DNA of 64,000 bases from Toxonevra muliebris (GCA_963691655.1 OY829327.1:80922019-80986018); one strand, 5' to 3'; positions 49,053 through 61,130 are shown, numbered from the stretch's first letter. Numbers and translations are program-made. The notes: generated by a model not told the origin, from the letters alone.

Positions 49053-49507
49053 CAATAAAAATTCAATCAACTTCCTACGTACACCTACACAACTCATATC
49101 CAAATAAATTTTAATTGCTTGCGTCATCTCTATATCTCTCTCGTATACACTTTCTCTCACTTTTCCTCTCTCAGTTGCTCTAAATGATTGGTACCGATGA
49201 AATGTCATCCACTGGCATGGACATCAGTGAATCTTTTCGTCCCGAGGATTTATCAAAAACAGATTTTTTTGATTTTGTTACAGCACCCGATATGGGAATT
49301 GGTATTGGTGCCGGTGTGGGTGTTGGTGTCAGTTTACATTTACATCATCATCATCATAGTCATGAACGTTTATCGGCCAGTAGCATGACGCATGATGGTG
49401 GCGGTGGTGGTGATGGTGGGAGAGGAGGCAGTGGTGGTAATGGCGGTAATGATGCTAATAATACACACAATGGTGGAGGCAGTGATCCAACGCTACAAAG
49501 TTATGAG
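49053..49507 (+). CDS. First coding exon of a transcription-factor-like gene (dar1/KLF-like, tentative)
   Basis: ATG at 49184 is preceded immediately by an in-frame TAA, so it is the first possible start. The frame runs 108 codons to a GTAAGT donor at 49508, phase 0. Upstream, a long pyrimidine tract ends in CAG at 49052, a good acceptor, so a 5' UTR exon probably lies further left. The peptide has an acidic-aromatic start (SESFRPEDLSKTDFFDFV), a Gly/Val stretch, five His in a row and a Gly/Asn-rich tail. It joins in frame to 62722. Codon use is balanced and the exon is not made of the local repeats. Acidic-hydrophobic patches suit a transactivation domain. KLF identity is inference. Confidence 0.75.
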
Positions 49508-50469
49508 GTAAGTTGTTGAAAATGAAAAGAATAAACTTATTTATGCCAGGGAGATCAAATCATTAGCCCTAAACTTTGACTTAAAACTGGGGGAAACACA
49601 TGAAAATTGAATGTTTTAACTGGTACTGCAAATTTTGCAAATTTCCATAGTATACTTCAAGGCGTGAAGGTTAATTGAATTAATAATACTGATATAAATA
49701 GATTCGTAAGTTGATACCAATAATATGATATTTGGACCATGCTGTATCTAGGATTTGAGCTTAGGGGAGAGAGGGGTAAGATTGCTAACTTTGTTAAATT
49801 AAACTCTCCTGGCACCTAGCACCTAGTTTTTGTCTAGTTTGGAGGAGGCCTTGGTTAGTCAGTTTCGAGTATAAACTAGACTAAAATACTAATCTAGTAG
49901 TTGAATAGTTTTTAGTGAGGAAAACTAGAATTTCAAAGAAAGAAAAAGGAATTCCGTCAAGAATAATTTGAAGTGATTTCTAATGCAAAAGATTGTAATG
50001 TAAAAAATCTGAAGAAAAATTCAGAAACGAGAACGACGGTGACTTTGTATAAAAACACTTAAGCGGAGATATTTTTCTGTATAAAAATATTTGAAATGCA
50101 TAATGATGTTTTTAAATAAATTTCTGTATTCTAAATATAAAATTGTTAATGCTTTGTTAATGTCGAGTCAATGCATTTTAGGGCCTCGACATAATATCCT
50201 CGTGAAGCCATAGGCTACACTACCAACCAGGTTCTTTAATTTACGCTCCACAGGCCCTCATTAGCGACGTTAGTCCCGTTATAAACTAAACTATTTTTCA
50301 ATCGAGAAGGAAGGCAATATACTCATATTGAATACATATATATAATAGCTAATATCCCAAACTATATAAAATATCTGTAAAAGTGACAATAAAAAGGGGA
50401 TTTCATAAAAATTTTATGGGACATAAAGTAAAAAATGGTACAGCAGAACACATTATGTTTGTAATGACC
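49508..50469 (+). other. Intron, left part
   Basis: Start of the 13.2 kb intron (49508-62721), opened by GTAAGT. Nothing recognisable in this part. Confidence 0.6.
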
Positions 50470-51900
50470 TAAGGTAAATTGAACCAAAAAATTTGGAAAC
50501 TTGATAAACCGAACAAGAATCAAATCAATAACTAAATCAAATATTAAACCAAAAGCAAACGAAAAATCGGATCAGAACTCAGACCAAATTCTAAATAAAA
50601 CTCAGACCCAAACTAAGACTAAAATTCGGAACAAATTTTGCCCAAAACTTATACCAAAATTCAGACACAAAATCAGGCCCCAGTCTAGAACAATTTCGAA
50701 GCAAAAATCAAATCTAAAATCAGATCAAAGCTGGAACAAAAAAAAATTAAAAATTCGGACCAACTTTAAACCACACTTCGGACTTAAACTCAGATTAAAA
50801 CTCAACACAAAAGGCATCCAACATTTAGGCAAAACAACGAACCTAAATTTAAACCCACGATTAGACCAAATTCAGAACAAAAATCAGACCAAAATTCAAA
50901 CGAAAAATCGGACCACAATAACGACCACATTTAGACAAAATATCAGACCAAATTTCAAACCCAAATTCGGACCGATTTCCGACCAAAATCCAGACCTAAG
51001 CTCAGATTAAAATTCAACCTCATACCATATTCCAACCCAAACTCAGAACAATTTCAAACCGGAATCTGGGCTTAAATTCAGAGTAAAACTCCACCCGAAA
51101 ATCAGCCCACATTTAGAAAAAAATTGAACCAATATTCAATCAGACCAAAAACCAAAAAAAAATTTACAAAACTCAGAACAAAATACAAATAATTTCATGC
51201 TAGAAATCAGACCAAAATCCAATCCAATTTCAGCCCAAAAATCAAACCTAAATTTGGGCCTAAACTTAAACCAATTTCAGACAAAAAAATTACCCAAGAT
51301 TTAGATCATAACTCAACACAAAAGTCAGACTACATTTAGTCAAAATTCAAACCCAGAATCAGGAAATTTTTCCAAAAACTCAGACTAAAACAAAAATCAA
51401 TTTCAGACCAGAAATCAAATCAAAGTTCAAACCAATTTCGGTACAAAAATTTAATAAAGAAACAGACTTAAATTCTGATTAAATTTCAACCCAAAAATCA
51501 GATCAAAAGTAAAACCAAATTAAGGCCAAATACCGGGAAAATCAAAATTCATATAAAAATATAAATCAATTTCAGTTCAGAAATCAGATCAATAGCCAAT
51601 CCAATTTCAGCCCAAAAATTATATCGAAATCAAGATCAAAGCTCTATCAAAAATTCAGAGTATAATTAAACAAAAAATTAGATTAAAATCCAGACCCAAG
51701 CTCAGACCAAAAATCACAGCAAATTTTACTAAAACTTGGACCGAATGAAGACAGAAAGCAATCAAAATTCAGACTAAAACTTTAATCAAAATTTTTACCA
51801 AAAATCAGTCTACAAATTGGGCTAAATATAAAACCGAAAATCTATTCAAAAACTCAGCTCGAAAATCTAGCCAAAACTCAAATCAAAATGGAAACCATTA
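50470..51900 (+). repeat. Degenerate AAATTCAGACCA-type array (copy 4, longest)
   Basis: About 1.4 kb of continuous variants of AAAATTCAGACCAAA, CAGACCAAAATTCAAAC and AACTCAGATTAAAA. Unit length is about 12-16 bases with long higher-order drift. The 169-codon frame at 50501-51010 encodes a Lys/Asn/Ser/Arg/Thr repeat only and is a by-product. It lies within the large intron of the host gene, on its coding strand. Confidence 0.85.
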
Positions 51901-53804
51901 TCGAACGCTTCAGAAGTCGAAAATTTTCAGATTTATTGTAGTCGATGTGTACATGATAAACCTTGTAAACGTTAAAAGAAGGGGTAGAAAAAAGGCAAAA
52001 TAAAATTTCCTATTTATAGTTAGCATTGATTTTGAAATTTCAAATTCCAGATTTTCGTATGTCTAACAATATCGCCTAGGAGAAAGGAAAAACTAGAAAT
52101 AAAATTATATTTGGAAAATTGTTGAATACTATAGATTATAAATTTTATTTTACCTTTTTTCCATTTTTATATTTTGGTAGGGGCTGCTGCCTCATATTCT
52201 CAATCCAATATAGTTTGTAGACTTCACAATCGCCTTCCAATGACAAATACAAAATCATCAAGATCCATTGAGTTGTTCCGAAGTAAATCTGCTCAACGAA
52301 ATTTTGTTAGCGTAATACTCAATTGGTCAATTCAGAGGAAATGAAAATAATTAATAGTGATAAGTAAAGTGGTCCCTAACAAATACAATATTCAAGTTCC
52401 TAAAACCAAGCGTCCTGAAACACCATCACCCTTCTGCGCCTTTTACCTCTCTATGAAAGACGTTGAATACAATACATATGTATATAGATATGTAAGTAGA
52501 TATCGTATAGGTCATGAAGTTTCATTTGTGATTTGCTGTTGTTCTCTATAACCTCTCTGTAACCTCCTTTAATTGATTTTTAAATATTAATACCTGGTAA
52601 TACATTCAACCAGCATCACCTTCTTCTTCTTCTTCTTCTTCCGCTTATTATTTTTCTTCTTAAGTTTTTTTCCAGTCTTTTTGTTGAAATTTATGTATTT
52701 TATTAATAAAATTTCACAGCATATTATAAATTACATATACATATGTATTACATGTAGCCATAATTTTTGTTTACCTTAACTAATTAAGCATGAAATTAGT
52801 AATTTATTATATAAATTTTGAAAATTTTACCGTCTACTTGTTCCTTCTTCATTTTAATTTTTTTTTTTTTGGCAATTTTTTTCTTCCCGTTGTTGTTGTC
52901 GCGCTGCTGCTACAGCAGCATGTCATGCAATAATTTATTGTATTCATATATGCACTATGAAAATTTGCCATGCATTGTGCGACAGTAAAAGCGTGAAATT
53001 TTGCGTAAAATTTTAAGAAGTTAAAATATAAATTGAATTGAATGTTTTTCTTTTGTGTAATATTGTTGGTGGTTTTTTTTTTATAGTTGGTTAAGCTCGC
53101 AGATGTGTTAAATGCAATTTCGGGTGAAAATTAGTTAACTGTGTTTTCCATGCCTTCAGCATATTACATGTTCAGTGAATAATAGAGATTCAAAACGCAG
53201 TTGAAATCTGTTGGTACTTAAAAATTGAAATTCGTAAAATAAAACTTTACTTAACTGTAAAATTTCATATTTGGCAATTAACACATCTGTGAACTTAACC
53301 ACCGATATTCTCTTTTGTAATTAAAGATTTTTTTTTTGGTTTTTGTGATGTAAATGTAAATTTTTGGGCTTAAAATCTTAAACTTTTTTAATTTTCAAAT
53401 ACAATTTTTCCATTTATTTCAACATTTTTCTTAAACAGAGATCAGAGCAGAGAGCAGAGATCAAAGATGAGCGTAAAACTTTGTTTTAAATTTATTAAAT
53501 TTTATTTTTGTAAGCGGGCTGAGGAAATTCACCAGCCCTAACGGGGTGGTAAATAAATTTTGTTTGATTTCTTAACAACGATAAAAAATTTATGAGGGGG
53601 GGCGGGGAGTGGTGGTAATTAAAACCTATCTAACAAGGGATAACTGGAAGAATGGTGTGGGGTTGGGGATATTTTCAGCAGTTCTACTTCAATACAGCTC
53701 AATCATTTCGTCTTCCATACTCTGCCAGTATCTTCCAGGCAGAAGTAAAATAAGTCCAGTATTACCAGGAACTATTGCCTGTGGCGATTTATTTTTTAGT
53801 ATTC
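51901..53804 (+). other. Intron stretch with simple repeats
   Basis: No gene. (TTC)n at 52620-52641, T-runs at 52858-52870, and GAGCAGAGA repeats near 53440-53460. Confidence 0.5.
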
Positions 53805-54270
53805 TACAGGGTTAGCCATATTAGGTGGAGCAATTTATTAGCAAAAAAGCATGAAAAAAACACTACCACTTGCTACTTAAACCGAAAATCATTTAATTTG
53901 GTTTAATCTTTTTGAAGATAACATCACGCACGTGGTCGCCCGGAGCTCGAATGGCGTAATGTTTCGGTTGATATGGCGACTATTTCCTGGTGGATGTTGG
54001 CCTTAAGTTCATCTAGAGTCCTTGGCTTGTTAATATAAACCTTTGACTTCAAATAGCCCAAGAGTGAAAAGTCCGACGGTGTCAAATCTGGCAAATGTGG
54101 AGGCTAGTCAAAAACACAATTTTTGGATATCAACCGAGCGGCGAGCAATAACTTCAAAAAATTGTGGCACTATTCGTGAGGTGGTGCGCCGTCTTATTGA
54201 AACCAGAAGTGCTGCATACCATTTTCATGAAACAATCGAGTAAATTGAGAAATTATTGTGAATGAACAAT
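53805..54270 (-). mobile_element. mariner-like transposase 3' remnant
   Basis: The minus strand reads WFQ-DGAPPHES with a stop after Gln, then PPHLPDLTPSDFSLLGYLKSKVYINKPRTLDELKANI. This is the usual insect arrangement FQQDGA..H..., PP..DLTPLD..LWGY(V/L)K. Stops are present. The 3' terminus is probably the CAGGGTTAGCCATATTAGG stretch from 53807, preceded by TA. The 5' half is missing. Confidence 0.8.
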
Positions 54271-54329
54271 TTCAGCGCGTTCGATTAGTCCGTACTGCTT
54301 CCATAGCAAAAATCTTTTAAGACTGACGC

Positions 54330-55440
54330 TTCAAATTAGTTACCATCGTTAATCGTTCTGACGTTTCTTGTCAAAGTTATAGTGTTGTGTGCTTGGTATG
54401 TCGTCGTCTGGTTTTCTAGAGTCCCCTTTAACTCCAGAAGTAGCTCGCCTTTGGCTGTTCTGCGTATGGCGTTCTCCCATTGTCTTTAGATCCTCGCATG
54501 TCTTCACCTTGTGCAGTATGTCTGCGTACGTTGCGTCTCCTGCCTTCGATATAATAATAACATCAGGCCTGGTCCTTATTGGTCTGGCCTTCCTGGCTTT
54601 CTTGCCTTTTCGGCCCCTGAATGTTTGACGCCTTCTCCTTTGGGTTAGTCTGCTGCGTTTCAGCTGTGCCGCGTCTCTCTCTTTGTTGTCGGCGATTTCT
54701 CGCCAATTATGTGCAAGTCCGGACTCGTGCTGGCTCTCATCCTCTTCGCCGAAGGTGGTGGCGCTCTGCGAACCACCTCTGCGAGGGTCTCACGTGGGAT
54801 GCTTTCTTCAAGCGCATCTACCTCGATGTCAAGCGTTGTTGTTGTTGCTGGTGTTGATGCCTGCTGGTCCACCGCGCTCTTTTCCATGTCCAGCATCGCT
54901 TCAGTATAGGCGCCTTTGATCATAGATCCTAGGCGCTTAATTTCAGCGTGGACATTCCTTCTACCCTCGTAGTACGCCAGGAGCTTGTTTATTTGTACTC
55001 CAAACTTTGCCATTTTGGCCAGGAACACGTTCGTTGATGATGGTTGTACAATAGTTTTAATAAACTGCCCTGCCGGGACTCTTGCCGCTGTCTTGGGTGT
55101 AGTAGCATCCAAGATCACTGTCTTCTGTAAGTCAAATATGGTCCGCTGTTTTGATGCCATATTGACTATTGCTTCTGTGGGCGTGCCTGTGTGGCCAATC
55201 GACTTATGTTGCTCGCGTGCGGTTGTGCTACTTGCTGTAGCTACGCCTGTCGCCTCATTATCAATCTTCTCACTCGTCTTCCTGGTATCGTCCTGATCCA
55301 GTTCGATGAGGTCAGGTGAGGATGCTACTTTTTTCATCAGGCTCCTTCTGGATTCCTCTGGTGATCGCGTTAGTCTTCGGCCCTTGAATGGGTCAAAGTT
55401 CTCCTCTTCATTTACATCTATGTTTTTGTGTTTTTATGTA
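54330..55440 (-). mobile_element. R1-like LINE ORF1 (gag-like) and 5' region
   Basis: Minus-strand frame 55337-54660 encodes 225 residues (MKKVASSPDLIELDQ...). It carries the ORF1 motif FGVQINKLLAYYEGRRNVHAE and then acidic and Ser/Thr/Pro-rich sequence. After a stop at 54660 the coding sense continues with ARPIRTRPDVIIISKAGDA and TYADILHKVK. After another shift comes IRRTAKGELLLELKG (about 54450-54405), the conserved region seen before the CCHC knuckles in R1/Jockey ORF1. Knuckles and ORF2 are absent; a mariner remnant follows. The frame is open further upstream (FDPFKGRRLTRSPEES), so the true start may lie above 55337. Confidence 0.82.
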
Positions 55441-55475
55441 AACATTGTGATTGGGTCCTCCCTCGTTACCGCTAT

Positions 55476-55496
55476 CTAACCTAACCTAACCTAACC
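55476..55496 (+). repeat. (CTAAC)4C tract, left copy
   Basis: Four CTAAC units plus C, which on the minus strand is (GGTTA)n, the insect telomere-type TTAGG pentamer. It lies between the 5' side of the ORF1 element and the poly-A end of the ORF2 element. It is identical to 56644-56664. Confidence 0.9.
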
Positions 55497-56643
55497 TTTT
55501 TTTCTTTTCTTTTTTTAACGAGGAGGAAAGCATAAAAAGCCACCCAGTCAGTGCGTGACATTCTCACGCTAAAACCACCTCTCGTCCGTACGGATATTCC
55601 TCCCGGAACCGCCGTTAGGTATTACGTCGGAAGGCCGTAATGAGCTTAGTGCTCAATCGTCAGTATTGGTTTCTGTCCAATTCAGTTCGGTTTTATCGTC
55701 GATTGACGATATCTGGCTCCATATTTGTAGTATTTGTCGTGCGCTCGACTTTGCGCGCACGTTCTGCATTATACAGAGTGGTCATCATATCTGCAGCTAC
55801 CTTCCATGCTGCATTCCATTTTTCTGCTGTGTTACACATCTGTGTCGTCAGATTCTTTTCTGTAGGGGGTTCTCCAAAGGCTTTCTCCAACTCATCTCTG
55901 TTTTTGTTAAAACGTGGGCATATAAAAAGTATATGCTGCGCGTTCTCCCGTTCCTCTGGGCATCTTGGGCAAAACGGGTCTTCTTCTCCGGTGCTGATTC
56001 TATGCAAGTACTGCTTGAAGCACCCATGGCCACTAAGCAGCTGCGTAATGTGGTAATTCAGTTCACCATGTCTGCGTGATATCCACTCTTCTATATCCGT
56101 AATGAGATTGTAGGTCCATCGACCCTTCTCGGATGACTCCCATCTTCGCTGCCATTCCATGATGGTACGCTGTCTTTCTTCTCTTCTTATGGCTTCGGTT
56201 GATTTTGTGTCACGGCCACATAACCGCTTCATCTCTTGTGCCTGTAAATCTATGGGCACCTTACTTGCTATGACACAAATAGCATCGTCCGATACTGTGC
56301 GATACGCGCTAGCAACCCTCAGAGCACTGAGCCTATATATTGCACGGATATCCTTCTGGTGTGTTTTCTTGCTGTCCACCCAGATAGGTGCAGCATATAA
56401 GATTACTGACGTAGTAACCGTTGAAAGCAGTCGGCGCCTGCCCTCGTGCGGGCCTCCTATATTCGGCATGATGCGTGTTAATGCGCTGTTTATTCGAGCT
56501 GCTTTTTCACTAGCAGCTTTCAGGTGATCCTTGAACGTCATTCTAGAATCTATAAGTACTCCTAAGTACTTAATGTTTGGACACGAGGTGATGTTATGAT
56601 CACCAACCGTGATGACCAGCTCTTCACGTGCTCTTCTGCCCTG
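55497..56643 (-). mobile_element. R1-like LINE, ORF2 C-terminal half with poly-A, flanked by TTAGG-type tracts
   Basis: Minus strand from 56643: GRRAREELVITVGDHNI, then CPNIKYLGVLIDSRMTFKDHLKAASEKAARI, then LLSTVTTSVILYAAPIW and LRVASAYRTVSDDAICVIAS. It ends with GHGCFKQYLHRI and CPRCPEERENAQHILFICPRF, the Cys-Cys-His-Cys segment typical of R1-clade ORF2. The frame is intact for about 310 codons to the stop at 55693. A 3' UTR of about 170 bp ends in an A-rich tail (complement of T-runs at 55497-55518). Both sides carry the same 21-bp (CTAAC)4C, which reads as target-site duplication. The copy is 5'-truncated. Confidence 0.9.
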
Positions 56644-56664
56644 CTAACCTAACCTAACCTAACC
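56644..56664 (+). repeat. (CTAAC)4C tract, right copy
   Basis: Exact match to 55476-55496, positioned at the truncated 5' end of the ORF2 element. Confidence 0.9.
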
Positions 56665-59600
56665 ATATTAAAACATCCTTTGTGGTATCAAAAACGGCAC
56701 TAACGTGAACCGAAGTGGCATATGCAATGCCATCGGCCACCATTCCTACTTTCTACTATCTACTTTCAAACTCTACATCTACTACCTATAAACTCTGCAA
56801 CTCCTTCATCTCCTTCTACTCTCCCAGCGGGACTTCCCGTAAGCATTACTTCGAAGGGTGGATCCAACAGTTCAGTTCTTGATCCGTTCCTGCTGTTCTG
56901 TTTTCTTCTATCTCTTTCTGTAGCGAGTAATTTGATCATAATCCGCGTAATCACTGTGCAAGTCGGCTTCCATTTTCCCCAAAGGCTCTCTCTGAAATGT
57001 TGCGAGAGGACCAGACCAGTGGTTCAGAGAGACCATGAACCACTGAACCGAACTGTAAAATTTTGTTGATTTACATCTCTGCAGATATGTAAGTCATGTG
57101 AAAAACTTAGAAAGTTTTCTTTCCAGTATGAAATCTTCCAATCACTAATTGAGTGCCCAATGAACATTACTAAATTTGTTTCAATTGAAAATACACAAAT
57201 TACCGAAAAAAAACACAATACCGCTAAAAGCAAAGTAAACAAAACTTAAATTTTCTCTTACCTTTCAAAATCATGTGCAAAAATTAGTTTATTTAAAAGT
57301 ATTTCAATTAACATAATAAAGTAAAACATTCACCTGCAATTCCATAAATGGAGTAGCACTTGCACAAAAATTTATGTGGTGACATTTGTTGAATTTTAAT
57401 TTTTTATTACTTTTTTATTTATTTAGTTTTTTATTTTCATGTATGGCATTTTTTTTTTTTTTTTGTGCCTAATTTAAATTTTTACAACAATGTTAGAGCA
57501 CATTGCACGTAGTGCGAAATTGCAATGCCACCATTGCTGCCATAATCAGTGGACAAACACGTATGTTTGCAACATTAAAACATTCAAGATAACATAAAAT
57601 TTTGTTTTGTATATAAGTGACAATTATTTTTTTGTAATTTGTCGTATTTTTTTTTTTTTTTTGTGTTTTTGCAACATAAATTATTTACAATTTAAAAAAT
57701 TTTAAATTATACGGGTGCAAAAATTATGTTCACAAGAAACTTCTGTGTATAAAAATCACGAGACTATGAGGGAATGAGTATATGGACAAATAAACTTTCT
57801 TCCTTTACTTTTCTAAAAAATTAAAATTCATTTACTATTCTTTGAAGAGTCTTTTTCATACTATATCGTTTTCTATTGAACATGTTTGAAATATCGCTTA
57901 TTATTTCAATGATTTCAAATGATCCATTTTTTGCTCCACAGCTTAATGTCTTAACTTCAAATAAACACAACCGTGACTGCCAAAGATTTGTACGAAATTC
58001 AAATTGCTCATAAAGGTGCTGAGTACCTTCTTACTTTTATTGAAATTGCTAATTTTCACGAGCTTCCATTATTCAGTTTTAATAATCGTCCTAAGATTTA
58101 TGTTGCTTCAACATTTGAGACGTTCACAGCAAGTCCTTAAAAGAAAATTTTCAAAAATTTTGAATTAAACTAACATTCCAACACATCTTGACACACGCAT
58201 GCGTAACTCACGTATCCTATGCAGAAACGGTGATAGCCAAGATAGTTCTCGTCTCCGTCATATCTGAGGAATGTGCTCCCTGCAAACATTTTTCGTGAAA
58301 TTTATGATTGTAGAAAGGTTTCAGAATTTATTGGTTTTATTGAAAAATAAAGTAGATAACAATATTAGTCATCACCATAAATGGGCTCATCAGCGTCTGC
58401 TTCTTCATTTCTGTCACACCGTCCAATTTTCTACCTATTTGATGCCTTGGTTCGAAAATTTCTCAAGTGAACATGCACTAGTGGTGGAGGATGGAGTAAA
58501 AAGAGCAACATATCTCTTTTTTACGCTGTTGTTATGATGACTACACATATACGTTCTTTAAGCCTGTTACACATTATTTAATGAAATCTCTTTTTTCGTT
58601 TGAAAACTTTTTTGATATTACATTCTGAGCTTCTTTCTTGCAGAAAAGTCAACAGATTCATCTAAATCTGTTTTTGGAGTTTTCATGTAGATAATGTTAT
58701 ACCATCAAACAACAGCACACGTTAAATTGAGACATTTAAAAAAGTTGTGCTTTAAAAAAAATGGCTTGAGATCCCGAGTTCTTCTTTTTTGTCATTTAAA
58801 TTTAAAAATTTAAAGTTAAGGCTTGAATTTGAGCCTGATTTAGAATTACTTGATGTCAGGTTTGTCCCACTATATTTGATAAAAAAAATTTTTAAACTCA
58901 TTTTTCTCTTGATATGATGGACAATTTTCAGAAACAAATTCATTTTCAACAATGACAAGTTTATCAAAACATCGTGTAGCGACACTTGAATCAATTTGAT
59001 TTATTGGCCAGTGCAATATAAAACAATTTTTGAAGTGAAACTTCTTTAACGAGGGTAAATCGAAAAATTTGCAACGGAAATCGCGTTGTTCTTGCACTCA
59101 TACGAAACTAATAAGAAACGAAGTTATGCTGTTGTTAGTGTTTATAAATATTTTGTAATAATTTTCAAATAAACAACAAAGTTTCACTTCTACTTTGAGT
59201 GCCTGCAGACACATAATTTTTTTTCGGAGAAAGTATCCAGAGCGTTTCATCTTTCGGAGCAATTCAATTATAAAAATGTTTGCGCTTTTTCTAAAAAATT
59301 TATGTCCTAATTTGAAGATAAAGCATTTTGGTGTACTCTTTCTTCCTTTCATTACTATATTTACTTTAGCGATAGTTTCATTTGCTTTCGGTAGTTTATA
59401 GGCAGGGAGCGAAGTTTGTGGACGTAAAAACTAAGAAAAGCGAAATAAAATTGCAAAAAAGGCAGCATAAATCAGAAAAAAAAAAATTCAAAAAATTTAA
59501 AATCAGTTGCAATTTCAAATTTTTTAACTTTATTGACAAAAAATAAATAAATTAAACGAAGTTCAGTCCTTATATAAAGAAGATTTTAGTTTATATAGTA

Positions 59601-59978
59601 AAAGGCTTGATAATATTTACAAAAAGGTTTGAGTTTTTAAACCAATCTGTGCTAAAAATTTCAATCCAAAATATCAGCCATTAAATTTAATAAAAGATTT
59701 AAAATGCACAACGAGAAACCCCAAAAAAAAAAGGAATTTATTACTTACAAAAAACACCAAAAACTCGGATAAAGCCACTACCAAGTGCAAAGGCAAAATT
59801 TTTGAAAAATACCAGAAAAGTCAAAAAAGATTTATATTATATGAAATCAGGAGGCTTGAAACACGTATGGATTGGATTGTAACAGCGATCATGTAGAATT
59901 CAGCAGAAAAAAAGAGAATTTCTCATAATCCGCTCCCTGCTTATAACCAAAACTGATCCCACCAAATACATACAATAA
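56665..59978 (+). other. Intron stretch without recognised genes
   Basis: Poly-T runs at 57451-57463 and 57648-57661. At 58750-59400 several minus-strand frames of 75-84 codons follow each other (for example KFFDLPSLKKFHFKN and WPINQIDSSVATRCFDKLV). They may be remnants of an unrecognised element, but no family could be assigned. Confidence 0.4.
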
Positions 59979-60628
59979 CACTGGAATACAGTGAAAATAC
60001 AACATGAATCAAAGTATGTTTTCTAAACTAATTCGAGGTCGCTGAACACGAAAATCATTCATTCACTTTTTTTTCTATGGGTAAGTTCTCGAGATATGAC
60101 AAAATATATCATTTTCTAGGCCAGAACGAATTTTGAGAAAAATTTCGAGTTTCCGAGAATATTTTACTTTTACTCAATCCTTGATTACTTTGTCATTTTT
60201 GATCCGATTGCTTTTGTTTTATGCTTAAAATTGTAATAAAAATGTAATGAAATGGTGTATCGATTAAAAAACTTCAGATTTTGTGATTAATTTTTGTGAG
60301 AAAGAAAACTGAGCCCACGACCTGTGTGAAAATTTCTCAAAAATCACACTAAAATTTAACTTTCAACATCTATATCTATTTATAACAACTTAGCAATTTT
60401 AACAAACTTAGCAGCATATGACGCGTAATATAATTATAATTCCAATGATATACAATTTGGATCGGTCGATACTATAGGTAATATATATATAGCCTATAAG
60501 TAAAACTGTAACCAGAACAACCGTTATTTTTTCATATCTCAAAAACATTAAGCGTCCTCGATTTAGTTTAGAAAACATACTTTGGTTCATGTTATACTTT
60601 TAAAGTGAAATTTTGTATTTCAGTGTAA
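59976..60628. mobile_element. Inverted-repeat element with CACTG(G/A)AATACA ends
   Basis: Left end 59979 reads CACTGGAATACA; the right end is the complement of CACTGAAATACA ending at 60625. After about ten unmatched bases a second block pairs well: AACATGAATCAAAGTATG plus TTTTCTAAACTAATTCGAGG on the left (60001-60040) and its complement with few mismatches on the right (60549-60595). TAA borders both ends (59976-59978 and 60626-60628). The 647-bp interior has no recognisable coding. Superfamily undetermined. Confidence 0.75.
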
Positions 60629-60649
60629 TTCTTGTTCAAGAACATTTCA

Positions 60650-60745
60650 TTATGCATTCGATGTTGATGATTGGCCGGCGTCTAACGACATTTTTCTGAG
60701 ATTAAAATTATTTGAATAAACCCAATTTTCATCACCAGTTACAAA
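60650..60745 (-). mobile_element. mariner-like transposase scrap
   Basis: The minus strand reads VTGDENWVYSNNFNLRKM followed by SLDAGQSSTSNA, matching the first catalytic Asp block (VTGDEKWV..N..R...W...GQ.STS.A) of mariner transposases. Only about 30 codons are recognisable. Confidence 0.65.
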
Positions 60746-60889
60746 CTAATTTTTTTGTCATTGATTTTAGGCACTTTTTCGTCAATTATTGTGTTTTTTT
60801 TTCGATTGACGAAGAGAAAAAATTTTACTTTTACTGCCACCTGCTAATTTATGAAATATTTTGTTCATCATCCTCCTAATTCATTATAC

Positions 60890-61130
60890 CAAGTTTGGTC
60901 GAATTTGTACTAATATTCCCCTTTATATTTCCGTTTGAAGATTTCACTTGTATGCAAAGAGGGCGTGGTTATTGCCCGGTATTAATTATTTAGGCTTTTT
61001 CAACTATGTGTACCGTTGTTTGTTGTAGTTGAATATTTTTCACAATTTTTTCATATCAGTTTTTGCAAATTCCTTTTACATAAGAAGTGGACGTAGTTAT
61101 TGTCTAATATTGATAATTTTCAGACTAGTG
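60890..61130 (+). repeat. Diverged ~124-bp tandem repeat
   Basis: GAGGGCGTGGTTATTGCCCG near 60959 and GTGGACGTAGTTATTGTCTA near 61087 sit in similar surroundings (both followed by a TATTGATAATTTT-like stretch), suggesting two diverged units. Confidence 0.4.

Noticed and set aside
49188..49388. Alternative frame within the first coding exon
   Set aside because: Shadow of the Gly/His-rich frame that joins the downstream exons in phase 0.
50501..51010. 169-codon open frame on the plus strand
   Set aside because: It encodes only Lys/Asn/Thr/Arg repeats produced by the degenerate array; no protein-like structure.
55640..56527. Long plus-strand frames opposite the R1-like ORF2
   Set aside because: They are antisense shadows of the minus-strand reverse-transcriptase frame at 55693-56643.
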